NCBI GenBank assembly: GCA_017394405.1
Contig: JAFPYW010000056.1
Coordinates: forward strand, 1 to 32,986
DNA length: 32,986 nt
Direction of reading: 5' to 3'
DNA from: Alphaproteobacteria bacterium
GTDB lineage: Bacteria > Pseudomonadota > Alphaproteobacteria > CAAHEQ01 > UBA3637
The position numbers and the translations under genes are program-made. A model generated the notes under the pieces. That model worked only from the letters and a program-made list of their open reading frames with translations, did not search any database and was not told the origin of the DNA. Of the stretch, positions 1-8,228 are shown piece by piece. Each line of letters begins with the position of its first letter. Position 1 is the first letter of the stretch.

Positions 1-752
1 ATCGGCTCCTGCATGGCCTCAGCGGCCTCAGCATTCGTGATATATCCGTTTTGCAACATTTGATTCAAAACCCAATCCCGACGTTCTTTTGCTGCCTCGG
101 GATGACGTTCTGGATGATAGTTATTCGGGGCCTTTGGTAAAGCCGCCAAATAGGCCATTTCACCCAATGTCAATTCGTTCATGGATTTATCAAAATAATT
201 CAAGGCCGCACTGGCCACACCATATGAACCCATTCCCAAATAAATTTCATTCATATACAATTCCAAAATATGATCTTTGGAAAAGGTCTTTTCAATTTTA
301 CGTGCCAACAAGGCCTCCTTAATCTTACGCGCCAATGTTCTGTCAGAGGTCAATAAAAAGTTTTTGGCCACTTGCTGCGTAATCGTAGAAGCCCCCACCG
401 GACGACGACTTGTTCCAAAGTTTTGTAAATTCACCACAACAGCCCGTGCCAAGCCCGTTAAATCTATACCGCCATGTTCATAGAAAGTTTTATCTTCTGC
501 CGACAAAAATGCTTGTTTCAAGCGATCAGGAATTTTGGAAATAGGAACAAAAGTCCGCTTTTCCGTGGCATATTCCATCAGCAATGATCCGTCATTTGCA
601 TATAAACGAGTCGTAATCGGTGGTTCATAATTTTCTAACTGGCGATAATCGGGCAACCCGATGGAATAATGCAACACCACCAGAAAAGCAATAACCGCGA
701 CGGCTAACGCCCCAAAAAACAGGACACTGACACACGTGGATAAAAAGCGCAT
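1..752 (-). CDS. mrcA: Penicillin-binding protein 1A (class A PBP), N-terminal part, runs off the left edge
   Basis: Bifunctional peptidoglycan glycosyltransferase/transpeptidase of the inner membrane, facing the periplasm. Only the first 250 codons lie in the window. Residues 8-28 are a hydrophobic membrane anchor. The glycosyltransferase (GT51) motifs follow in order: EDKTFYEHGG around residues 86-95 with the catalytic Glu86, STITQQVAKN at 122-131, and RKIKEALLARKIEKTFS with ILELYMNEIYLG at about 142-173. The transpeptidase domain is outside the window. The start at 752 is chosen because GAAAGGGA lies just upstream and the anchor begins directly after it. The gene stands alone on the minus strand with its own promoter, separated from the upstream isomerase gene by a terminator. 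The family is certain; the exact paralogue (1A rather than another class A PBP) is likely. Confidence 0.93.
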   Translation of the reverse strand, partial: MRFLSTCVSVLFFGALAVAVIAFLVVLHYSIGLPDYRQLENYEPPITTRLYANDGSLLMEYATEKRTFVPISKIPDRLKQAFLSAEDKTFYEHGGIDLTGLARAVVVNLQNFGTSRRPVGASTITQQVAKNFLLTSDRTLARKIKEALLARKIEKTFSKDHILELYMNEIYLGMGSYGVASAALNYFDKSMNELTLGEMAYLAALPKAPNNYHPERHPEAAKERRDWVLNQMLQNGYITNAEAAEAMQEP

Positions 753-779
753 TTATTTCCCTTTCAAAATATGTTTCTT

Positions 780-808
780 ATTTTATATTTTTTTCATAAA
801 AAAAACAA
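780..808 (-). promoter_or_regulatory. Predicted promoter of the class A PBP gene
   Basis: On the minus strand TTGTTT (803-808) is followed after 17 bases by TAAAAT (780-785), about 28 bases upstream of the start codon. The surroundings are very A/T-rich, so chance matches are possible. Confidence 0.45.
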
Positions 809-830
809 GTTTTTTATTATTTGTTTTGAT

Positions 831-862
831 AAAAAAAGCCCCCTGATTCGGGGACTTTTTTG
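831..862 (-). terminator. Intrinsic terminator after the parvulin gene
   Basis: On the minus strand an AAAAAAG / CTTTTTT arm pair encloses CCCC (840-843) and GGGG (850-853) with one mismatch and a 6-base loop, and ends in a T run. It lies directly downstream of the isomerase stop codon. Confidence 0.75.
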
Positions 863-873
863 TGATGATCCTA

Positions 874-1872
874 TTACTCCAATGTTGGTTTAACGATTTC
901 AACATTCATCTTGGTCCGTTCTGTCGCTAAAATAGCCGGCAACTTCGTTTCCATAATGGCCTTTTTAATATCATCTCGTGTTTCTTCCAAACTCGGTGGA
1001 TTGGCCAAACGTTTGTCTTCAATCAACACGACATGCCAACCAAATGGCGTTTTAATCGGGTTAGATAATTGGCCTTTTTTCATATCAAAAACAATATCGC
1101 CGAATTCAGGAATCATCATTCCTTTCGTAAAGTATCCCAAATCACCACCGCTGGTGTTTTCATCTAACGATTTTTTATCGGCCAATTCAGCAAAATCAGC
1201 ACCAGCTTTTAATTGCACTAACAAATCTTTGGCCTCTTTTTCTGTCTTCACCAAAATATGACGTGCATGAATTTCTTCCTCGCGGCGGAAATTTTTCACT
1301 TCCTCATCATACAGAGCTTGAATTTCTTCTTCGGTCACCTTGTCCGCCAACAATTCGTCTAAATAGGTTTGACCAACGATTTGTTCTTCCGCCATACGTA
1401 ACGCCTTTTTAATGGCTGGGCGATCTGCAACACCAGCCGCATGAGCGCCTTGCATCACAACGCGATTGTTGATTTGCATATCAATTAAATTCGGATAGAT
1501 TTTTTCAAACGGTAATTCCGCCAACTGAGGCATATCCGCCACCATTTCCCGAATCTCTGTCATTGTAATCGGTTCCCCATTCACAAATGCCACCGCATCT
1601 GCAATCTTGGCCTGACGAGCTTGTTCCGCTGCAATACGAATTTGTTCTAATTCGGCCTGTTTTTGCGCAATACGATTGCGATCTTCGGCTTTTTGTTGCA
1701 TTTCCGCGCGCCGATAATAAGCCAATTGATCCATCAAATCCCACATGCGGAAAGTGACGACAACTGCCGCCAAACAAATCAATGATCCAAATACAATTAA
1801 ACACAGCCAGCCCCAAACACCAATGGATGATTTACGTTTTGCCGGTTTCACAACAGGTTTCTTTTCAACCAT
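874..1872 (-). CDS. Membrane-anchored parvulin-type peptidyl-prolyl isomerase (PpiC/SurA-like)
   Basis: 332-residue protein predicted to be held by one N-terminal membrane segment (about 18-41) with the rest in the periplasm, where such enzymes assist folding of exported proteins. Residues 50-90 form a charged, Gln/Glu-rich probable coiled coil. A SurA_N-like helical chaperone region follows (about 91-190, beginning VAFVNGEPITMTEI). The parvulin domain occupies about 200-287 and shows the family signatures HARHILVKTE, GGDLGYFTKG, MIPEFGD and TPFGWHVVLIED. Start chosen for the AAAGGGGGA ribosome site just upstream. Its own promoter and terminator make it monocistronic. It is closer to generic PpiC foldases than to full SurA because only one parvulin domain is present. 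Confidence 0.9.
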   Translation of the reverse strand: MVEKKPVVKPAKRKSSIGVWGWLCLIVFGSLICLAAVVVTFRMWDLMDQLAYYRRAEMQQKAEDRNRIAQKQAELEQIRIAAEQARQAKIADAVAFVNGEPITMTEIREMVADMPQLAELPFEKIYPNLIDMQINNRVVMQGAHAAGVADRPAIKKALRMAEEQIVGQTYLDELLADKVTEEEIQALYDEEVKNFRREEEIHARHILVKTEKEAKDLLVQLKAGADFAELADKKSLDENTSGGDLGYFTKGMMIPEFGDIVFDMKKGQLSNPIKTPFGWHVVLIEDKRLANPPSLEETRDDIKKAIMETKLPAILATERTKMNVEIVKPTLE

Positions 1873-1901
1873 ACTTCCCCCTTTGCTTGAAAATCTACTC
1901 T

Positions 1902-1930
1902 AATTTAAATGATTTTGAAATAAAAATCAA
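1902..1930 (-). promoter_or_regulatory. Predicted promoter of the parvulin gene
   Basis: Minus strand TTGATT (1925-1930), 17 bases, TAAATT (1902-1907), about 30 bases upstream of the start codon. Confidence 0.45.
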
Positions 1931-1938
1931 GTCCTTGT

Positions 1939-2334
1939 TTATTTTTCGTGAATCAAACGACTGAGTTCGTGCAACAAAGCCGTTGCCAATGACGGGTGCA
2001 AAGCCATCATCCGATACAATTTATCACGAGCTACTTTCAACACGACACAATCTTCTGTTGTCTTGATGGTTTCTCTCGCAGGCGACACCCAAAATACGCT
2101 GTCCAGGCCGACCGCTTCATGTGCGCCAAATATTTTACCTCTTTCACTCGCCGCTGAACCGGACAAGATGAAATACACCACACGATTTTGCTTGGTTCCT
2201 TCCACCAAAACCATCTCTTTTTTCAAGGTTTGTTCTTCCGACACAGCCATCAAATCAGACAAGGCCATATTAGATACCGTCTTGAATAACGGAATTTGTT
2301 TTAACACTAATACTTTTTCAATCGTGATGAGCAT
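1939..2334 (-). CDS. Cyclic-nucleotide-binding-fold protein (degenerate cNMP domain)
   Basis: 131-residue protein that is essentially one cNMP-binding (Crp-like) beta-barrel: IPLFKTV, the strand after LMAVSEEQTLKKEM, VYFILSGSA, and the final helices. The phosphate-binding cassette normally reads like FGE-ALL-PR; here it is VGLDSVFWVSPARE, so cyclic nucleotide binding is uncertain. An in-frame ATG exists at 2349, but the start at 2334 is preferred because GGAGG (2341-2345) sits six bases ahead. The gene overlaps the 3' end of the HEAT-repeat membrane protein gene, implying translational coupling and a shared job. In known Npt-type transporters the membrane, HEAT and cNMP parts may occur in one chain; here the last part appears as a separate gene. 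Confidence 0.75.
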   Translation of the reverse strand: MLITIEKVLVLKQIPLFKTVSNMALSDLMAVSEEQTLKKEMVLVEGTKQNRVVYFILSGSAASERGKIFGAHEAVGLDSVFWVSPARETIKTTEDCVVLKVARDKLYRMMALHPSLATALLHELSRLIHEK

Positions 2335-5095
2335 GTTTTTCCTCCACAAATGATTCTAAGTTTTGTTTTAATAAATAACGCGTTGGAACATTTAACATCA
2401 TTTCTTGGACCTTCTTTTTGTTCTTTTCTAATTTACTCAAAGCAGACAACGCTGCCTCCAACACAACCCAATTGGATGATTTTAATCCTTCCGCGACAGC
2501 CGTTAAACCCGCCGAATCACCCGTTTTTTGCCAACCATATAAGGCCAATGCTTGGAACCATGGTGTTGTCCATTCAAACGGATCCAAAATAAATTTGTTC
2601 AAATAATGAGCCACAGACATAGATTCCATTTTTTCTGGCGCCTCATTTTCCAACGGATACATTAAAACCGGCCGCACTTCACGATAAAGTTTGGTTGGCA
2701 AAATATCTTGCAAACAACTGACTGCCCCAGCAAAAGCGTTCCAGTCATCTCCTTTTAAGGTTTCAATAGATTGTTTCATCAAAGGAGTGTCCCAATACAA
2801 ATCTAATTGATCCAAAATCAACATCCGCGTGCGGTTCATCTCTTCCACAAATGCTTCTTCAAACATGTTTTTCAATGAAGGTTGTTTGACTTCGTTCAAT
2901 ACTTCCAATGCCGTTTTCATCATTTTCATTTCGTGCCAACATGTCACGTCTTGCATCATACCGCGGGCTAGCACACGTTTGCGATCCCGATGCACCCACA
3001 CAATGGCCGCATCCATCAATGTTTCAATAATTGTCGGACGCAATGTCCGATTCGCGCTAAACAAACAACGCAACAAAATTTGCTTTCCTTCGCCGCTTGG
3101 CAAACGACCCAAGAAGCCGATTAAAACTTTACGACGATCCAAAGGTGCAAAATCGTTCAAAATCATTTTTTCAATAGCCGGGAATGCAATCTTTCCATAT
3201 CCATCCAATGTTTCCAAAACATGATCCCGCCACCGCACTTCATCCAACAGTGTTATCAAGCGGTTTAATAATGAAGGATTCGCCAATTTTCCGGCCACCG
3301 ATAAAGCCGCCTTCATCACCGACAAATCCGTCGTGTTTAACAAATTTGACACATCTTGAACCCAATCTTGTCGCGGGCAACATTGCATCACCAACAATGC
3401 CTTTAATTGGTCTTTTGTTTGATTAGATTTGGCCAACGTATGCACATGTTCAATCACCTGTGACAACCACGCGCCACGACCAGACAAAAATCCGATGCAA
3501 GCCCCCATTACCCATTCTTTTTGCGTCAAATATTCTTTATATTCCACCCATGCCCGACGCTCTCGATTTTCCAATTCTGACCGAATCAAAACGGCCAACG
3601 CTTGGTTCCTAACTTCCTCACAAGAGTCATCTTCCATCACACTTTTTACAACGTGTCTGGCTCGTTTTGTTAAAGAAAGTTTATTTATTTTCTTCAATGC
3701 AAACAGGCGCACCGTAATAGCCGGATGACGTAATGCTTTCAAAAGGCAATTATAATATCCGACAGCCCGACTTTCTTCCAAAATCGTCAAAAAGTAAATC
3801 ACTTCGGCTGGATTTTTTTTATCAATACCCTGGTAAATCATTTGTTTTAAGGGCGCATAGTTTAACATAAATTGACCACCACGCCAAAATCTGAGGCCAC
3901 ACATTTTTAATAATTGTCGCCCGTATAAATGCGCTGATAATAACATCATTGCAAATAACACAAACATCAGAATCATTAAAATCAACGCCACATAATCCAT
4001 ACGCAACGTCAACAGAATCGAACCGGCCAAAATAAATGCCCCCGGAACCATCACAAGCCATCTTAAACGCTTCACACGCCGCCCGCGTCCAACAGCCAGC
4101 GGCACCGGCAAAATGGATAAATATCGCCGAATGTAAAAATGACTACTGATCAAGAATATTAAAGTTCCCACGATAACAAATGTGCCCCATCCGAGCACTG
4201 ATCCAATACCACATAATCCCGCACCAATCGCCACCAACATCAACCCGATCGGCATCGTGTATAAAAATCGTGTTTGAGAAACAAAAATGGCAACAATCAA
4301 ACCAATTCCCGCAAACCACATGTACAAAGTACTCAATACTTCTTTGACATCCTGCCCCTGTTCCAAAATGCTGTCATATAAAGTGACATCCACCAAAAAC
4401 CGCGTAAAGGCCCAACAAAAACTCACCAACAAAATAACATCCAACAAAACACGTTCGGAAATGTCCTGAACGCCCCCTGTCTTTTTAATAAATGTTTCGG
4501 CCGGAACAGGTAACAACCATCCCAATACTTTGAATAAAACAACCAAAGCCGCAAACACACCTGTAATCGCCGGCACCACCACTTCAAGTGGAGTGTGACG
4601 CGCCAAAATAGCTCCGGCTAAAACACCCAAAAATTCAAAACTGAAAACGCCTAAAAATTTCAAGGAACCCATGGAAATTTGCATAAATCTGGCCGTCAAA
4701 TTCCAAAAACAAATCCATGTCAGAAAAATAATTGCATACTTACAACTGAATAATAAATTTTGTATGCCGGACGGAAAATAACGCATACCGACACTGGTTG
4801 CCGTTCCCCAAGCCAACGCCAACAAAAACATAATCCACGCACCACCATATCCGCGACGACGCTCCAAAATCAATGCCTGATAAGCCAATATCGCCCAACA
4901 TAATGCCCCGAGCAAATAATTAAAACCAATCCCAGCAAATCCTTGATTTTTCAATAACAGCGAAGTTGTTCCAATATCCACGCAGATCATTCCAAACCCC
5001 ATTACAAAGGCCGTAGAACACAGACACATCAAACGAATAATGTCCGACCATTGTAAGCATTTTAATCGCGCCCAAATATGGAACAAACGTCTCAT
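2318..5095 (-). CDS. Polytopic membrane protein fused to HEAT-like repeats (MFS / nucleotide-transporter-like)
   Basis: 925-residue protein in two halves. Residues about 20-420 contain eleven or twelve long hydrophobic segments, for example LCSTAFVMGFGMICVDIGTT and FAALVVLFKVLGWLLPV, in the layout of a 12-helix MFS or ATP/ADP-translocase-type carrier. Residues about 440-915 are soluble alpha-helical repeats of HEAT type, with recurring units such as HPAITVRLFALKKINKLSL and SCEEVRNQALAVLIRSE. No transport substrate can be read from the sequence; the resemblance to Npt1/Npt2-like proteins with HEAT tails is an architectural inference. The start overlaps the ftsY stop by four bases (ATGA), and the end overlaps the cNMP-fold gene, so these are one translationally coupled unit. 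Confidence 0.7.
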   Translation of the reverse strand: MRRLFHIWARLKCLQWSDIIRLMCLCSTAFVMGFGMICVDIGTTSLLLKNQGFAGIGFNYLLGALCWAILAYQALILERRRGYGGAWIMFLLALAWGTATSVGMRYFPSGIQNLLFSCKYAIIFLTWICFWNLTARFMQISMGSLKFLGVFSFEFLGVLAGAILARHTPLEVVVPAITGVFAALVVLFKVLGWLLPVPAETFIKKTGGVQDISERVLLDVILLVSFCWAFTRFLVDVTLYDSILEQGQDVKEVLSTLYMWFAGIGLIVAIFVSQTRFLYTMPIGLMLVAIGAGLCGIGSVLGWGTFVIVGTLIFLISSHFYIRRYLSILPVPLAVGRGRRVKRLRWLVMVPGAFILAGSILLTLRMDYVALILMILMFVLFAMMLLSAHLYGRQLLKMCGLRFWRGGQFMLNYAPLKQMIYQGIDKKNPAEVIYFLTILEESRAVGYYNCLLKALRHPAITVRLFALKKINKLSLTKRARHVVKSVMEDDSCEEVRNQALAVLIRSELENRERRAWVEYKEYLTQKEWVMGACIGFLSGRGAWLSQVIEHVHTLAKSNQTKDQLKALLVMQCCPRQDWVQDVSNLLNTTDLSVMKAALSVAGKLANPSLLNRLITLLDEVRWRDHVLETLDGYGKIAFPAIEKMILNDFAPLDRRKVLIGFLGRLPSGEGKQILLRCLFSANRTLRPTIIETLMDAAIVWVHRDRKRVLARGMMQDVTCWHEMKMMKTALEVLNEVKQPSLKNMFEEAFVEEMNRTRMLILDQLDLYWDTPLMKQSIETLKGDDWNAFAGAVSCLQDILPTKLYREVRPVLMYPLENEAPEKMESMSVAHYLNKFILDPFEWTTPWFQALALYGWQKTGDSAGLTAVAEGLKSSNWVVLEAALSALSKLEKNKKKVQEMMLNVPTRYLLKQNLESFVEEKHAHHD

Positions 5096-5964
5096 TTATC
5101 CCCCAATAAAGAATCAGCATAATCTGTGGCAGAAAAAGCATTCAAATCATCCACACCTTCACCCACACCAATAGCATAAATTGGTAATCCAAAAGCGGTC
5201 GTCAAAGCCACCAAAACACCACCTTTTGCCGTTCCATCCAATTTTGTCATCACTAATCCGGTTAAATGACACGCCTCTTGAAAACACTTGACTTGAGACA
5301 AAGCATTTTGTCCCACAGTTGCATCCAAAACCAAAATCGTTTCATGTGGCATATTTTCATCTACCTTATGAATCACACGCACAATTTTTTTCAATTCATC
5401 CATCAGATCTGTTCTGTTTTGTAATCTGCCCGCTGTATCCACAAAAACTACATCCGTTCCTTTTTCGGTGGCAGATTTCAACGCATCAAAAATCAATCCC
5501 GCCGCATCACATCCCGGCTCACCCGCATAAAAATCAGCCCCTGATTTGGCTGCCCATTTTTTTAGCTGCTCCACGGCGCCAGCACGGAAAGTATCCCCCG
5601 CGACACACGCAACTTTTTTCCCTTCATCCAGATATTTAGCTGCCAACTTACCGATTGTCGTAGTCTTTCCGGCCCCATTCACACCCACCATCAAAACCAC
5701 AGCGGGCTTTGTTTTGGGTAATGTTAAAGGCCGACACACCGATTCCATTTTACGCACAATTTCACGACGTAAAATAGTCCGCATTTCTTCAGGTGTTTTT
5801 GGTTTTTCACTTTTCACCACTTCCACCAAAGACATCGCCGTTTCAACCCCCATATCCGCCATAATCAATGACTCTTCCAATTCGTCTGTATCCATAGAAG
5901 AAAAAGACAAAACAGAGGCCGTTTTTTTGAAACCCTGCTTTAATTTATCCAACCAACGCATCAT
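5092..5964 (-). CDS. ftsY: Signal recognition particle receptor FtsY
   Basis: GTPase that docks ribosome-SRP complexes at the inner membrane for co-translational insertion. At 290 residues it consists of the NG core with only a short N-terminal helix; the long acidic A region of enterobacterial FtsY is absent. Visible elements: N-domain helices at about 20-75, P-loop GVNGAGKT at 94-101, GDTFRAGAVEQL at 123-134, DTAGR at 176-180, TKLD at 240-243 and GTAKGG at 244-249. AAAGGAG lies upstream of the start. Its first bases overlap the end of mtaB by 20 bases, and its last overlap the next gene by four. mtaB-ftsY is a familiar alphaproteobacterial arrangement. Confidence 0.97.
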   Translation of the reverse strand: MMRWLDKLKQGFKKTASVLSFSSMDTDELEESLIMADMGVETAMSLVEVVKSEKPKTPEEMRTILRREIVRKMESVCRPLTLPKTKPAVVLMVGVNGAGKTTTIGKLAAKYLDEGKKVACVAGDTFRAGAVEQLKKWAAKSGADFYAGEPGCDAAGLIFDALKSATEKGTDVVFVDTAGRLQNRTDLMDELKKIVRVIHKVDENMPHETILVLDATVGQNALSQVKCFQEACHLTGLVMTKLDGTAKGGVLVALTTAFGLPIYAIGVGEGVDDLNAFSATDYADSLLGDK

Positions 5965-7141
5965 CTTTTACTCCTTTAATTGTGACGGAAACTAAACTCC
6001 CTTTGGGATGAGTCTTGTTCAATATAACATGTAAATAATTTTCTGTCCAGCCCGATTTGCCATCATCTTCCACAACGATTGTCATTTCGCGTCCAACCAT
6101 TTTACGCAATAATGCCTCATGCATTTCATCACCCAGTGCCCGCAATTGTACTGCCCGCGCCCGCCGTTCAGCCACAGGCACCTGTTCCATTTTGGCAGCG
6201 GGTGTTCCCGGCCGTTCAGAATATGGGAACACATGCAAATGCGTCAATTTTGCTTCGGTGACTAACTTCTTTGTATTTTCAAACTGAGCATCTGTTTCCG
6301 TTGGAAAACCCGTAATAAAATCCGCCCCCAACACAACATCCGGTCGGACAGCACGCAATTTTTGAGCCAGCTGAATCACCTCTTCCCGTGTATGACGACG
6401 CCCCATCCGTTTCAAAATCAAATTGTCACCGGCCTGAATAGATAAATGGAAATGTGGCATCACTGCGGGATAATCTTTAACCAACGCCACAAAATCATCC
6501 CCCAACGCTGCCGGATCCAAAGAACCATACCGCAACCTTTTTATTTCAGGCACCTCATCCAAAATACGGCGCGTAATTGCCACCAAACCATCCGGATACG
6601 AAGCCACATCTGCCCCGGTTAAAACAATCTCGTGAAAACCGACGGCCGCAAAAGCCCGCGCCTGTGCCACTACCTGATCCGGTGGCAAGCCCTTGTTATG
6701 GCCACGCGCAAAACGAACCACACAAAATGTACATTTGTGATCGCACCCTTGCTGAATTTGCAAAAAAGCCCGATCACGTCCTTCAAAATCGGTAATTAAA
6801 GGCAAATCAAAATCTTGTTCAATATCACCCACAACAACTTTTTCATCCCCGCATAAAAGTTCTTTTTTCAACTTTTCATGGTTTCCTAAAACACGATCCA
6901 CTTCGGGCATGGCAGCATATTTTTCGGGATTTAGTTGAGCAGCACACCCCGTCACAATCAAGGTATTATTCGGATTTTCACGCTTCAATTTTCGGATCAT
7001 CTGACGGCATTGTCGTTCGGCTTCCCCCGTTACCGCACAGGTATTGACCACAACGACGCTGTCCGGCAAATGCGCCCCTAAGCGCCCAATCACCGTTGAT
7101 TCAAACGTATTCATCCGACATCCGAAAGTCACTATTTTCAT
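5945..7141 (-). CDS. mtaB: tRNA N6-threonylcarbamoyladenosine(37) C2-methylthiotransferase MtaB
   Basis: Radical SAM enzyme that adds a methylthio group to t6A37 of ANN-decoding tRNAs. The N-terminal UPF0004 domain carries the three cluster cysteines Cys8 (FGCRMNTFE), Cys35 (NTCAVTGEAE) and Cys66 (TGCAAQ). The radical SAM cluster motif is Cys133-x3-Cys137-x2-Cys140 (QGCDHKCTFC). HVFPYSERPGTPAA follows the barrel, and a C-terminal TRAM-like segment covers about 330-390. The length (398) is normal and the GCRMN signature favours MtaB over MiaB. The promoter places transcription initiation on or next to the start codon and no ribosome-binding sequence precedes it, so the message is probably leaderless. 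First gene of the mtaB-ftsY-HEAT-cNMP operon. Confidence 0.95.
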   Translation of the reverse strand: MKIVTFGCRMNTFESTVIGRLGAHLPDSVVVVNTCAVTGEAERQCRQMIRKLKRENPNNTLIVTGCAAQLNPEKYAAMPEVDRVLGNHEKLKKELLCGDEKVVVGDIEQDFDLPLITDFEGRDRAFLQIQQGCDHKCTFCVVRFARGHNKGLPPDQVVAQARAFAAVGFHEIVLTGADVASYPDGLVAITRRILDEVPEIKRLRYGSLDPAALGDDFVALVKDYPAVMPHFHLSIQAGDNLILKRMGRRHTREEVIQLAQKLRAVRPDVVLGADFITGFPTETDAQFENTKKLVTEAKLTHLHVFPYSERPGTPAAKMEQVPVAERRARAVQLRALGDEMHEALLRKMVGREMTIVVEDDGKSGWTENYLHVILNKTHPKGSLVSVTIKGVKDDALVG

Positions 7142-7147
7142 GTGACA

Positions 7148-7176
7148 ATTATAGCATATTTGAAAGGAAAAAGCAA
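7148..7176 (-). promoter_or_regulatory. Strong promoter of the mtaB-ftsY operon, apparently leaderless
   Basis: Minus strand TTGCTT (7171-7176), 17 bases, perfect TATAAT (7148-7153). Only six bases separate the -10 hexamer from the mtaB ATG, so the expected transcript start coincides with the start codon. Confidence 0.75.
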
Positions 7177-7201
7177 TTTTGCCCCTTTTTATATAAAATG
7201 T

Positions 7202-7229
7202 TTGCTTTTTATTTCAAAAGCGTTATATT
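7202..7229 (+). promoter_or_regulatory. Promoter of the moxR-DUF58 operon
   Basis: TTGCTT (7202-7207), 16 bases, TATATT (7224-7229). It diverges from the mtaB promoter and lies about 27 bases before the chosen moxR start. Confidence 0.6.
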
Positions 7230-7256
7230 ATGAAAAATATAGGGAAAGGATTTTAT

Positions 7257-8219
7257 ATGACAGACTTACAAAACACATTCCAAAATTTGCGTAATTATAT
7301 GAATGCCCAAATCATCGGGCAATCAAAATTGGTGGATCGGTTGTTGATTGCCTTGTTGGCGGATGGACACTTGTTGGTGGAAGGCGCCCCTGGATTGGCC
7401 AAAACAAAAGCCATTAAAATTTTATCACAAGCCATTGAATCCCAAGCACATCGTATTCAATTTACACCAGATTTGTTGCCTTCTGATGTCACCGGTAGCG
7501 ATGTCTATCGTCCTGAAAATGGCACATTTTACTTTCAAAAAGGCCCTATTTTCCACAATTTAATTTTGGCAGATGAAATCAATCGTGCGCCGGCAAAAGT
7601 TCAATCGGCTTTGTTGGAAGCTATGGGCGAACGCCAGGTGACAATTGGTAATACAACATATAAACTGCCTGAATTATTCACCGTTATGGCCACCCAAAAC
7701 CCCATTGAAAACGAAGGGACTTATCGTTTGCCGGAAGCCCAATTGGATCGTTTTTTAATGTATGTCGTGATTTACCATCCAGATATTGAATCTGAACGTC
7801 AAATTTTGAAATTGGTGCAAGGTGAGGAGAAAAAATTGCCACCGCCCCCCTTCAAAAAAATCAAAGAAAATACCATTTTTGATGCCCGCCAGGAAGTTTT
7901 GAAAATTCCGATGGCACCCGAATTGGAAGAATATATCGTTCAATTTATTATGGCCACTCGTGAAGCCGGCCGCTATGATAAAGAAATTGCACGTCTGATT
8001 CGTTACGGAGCTAGTCCTCGTGGCACAATTGCCCTGGATATTTGTGCCCGCGCCAATGCGTGGTTAAACGGCCACAAAGCCGTCATGCCCAGCGACATTA
8101 CCGAGTTGATTCATGATGTGTTACGGCACAGAATTACCTTGTCTTTTGATGCAAAATCTGAGCATGTAACCGCGGACGAAGTATTGGATATGCTGATTGA
8201 ACGCGTGCCTTTACCGTAA
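7257..8219 (+). CDS. MoxR-family AAA+ ATPase
   Basis: 320-residue AAA+ ATPase of the MoxR group, thought to act as a chaperone for partner proteins with von Willebrand A folds encoded beside it. Walker A is GAPGLAKT (43-50), Walker B ends LILADE (102-107), followed by NRAPAKVQSALLEAM, the sensor region MATQNPIENEGTYRLPEAQLD and the lid motif GASPRG. An ATG 27 bases upstream is in frame, but the start at 7257 is better placed behind AGGGAAAGGA (7241-7250) and leaves a normal MoxR N-terminus; the upstream ATG also lies at the promoter -10 itself. First gene of a three-gene operon with DUF58 and DUF4381 proteins. Confidence 0.93.
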   Translation: MTDLQNTFQNLRNYMNAQIIGQSKLVDRLLIALLADGHLLVEGAPGLAKTKAIKILSQAIESQAHRIQFTPDLLPSDVTGSDVYRPENGTFYFQKGPIFHNLILADEINRAPAKVQSALLEAMGERQVTIGNTTYKLPELFTVMATQNPIENEGTYRLPEAQLDRFLMYVVIYHPDIESERQILKLVQGEEKKLPPPPFKKIKENTIFDARQEVLKIPMAPELEEYIVQFIMATREAGRYDKEIARLIRYGASPRGTIALDICARANAWLNGHKAVMPSDITELIHDVLRHRITLSFDAKSEHVTADEVLDMLIERVPLP

Positions 8220-8228
8220 GGAGATTTC

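Noticed and set aside
89-483. Two plus-strand reading frames across the PBP gene
   Set aside because: They lie opposite the clearly conserved glycosyltransferase motifs and have no ribosome site; they are shadows.
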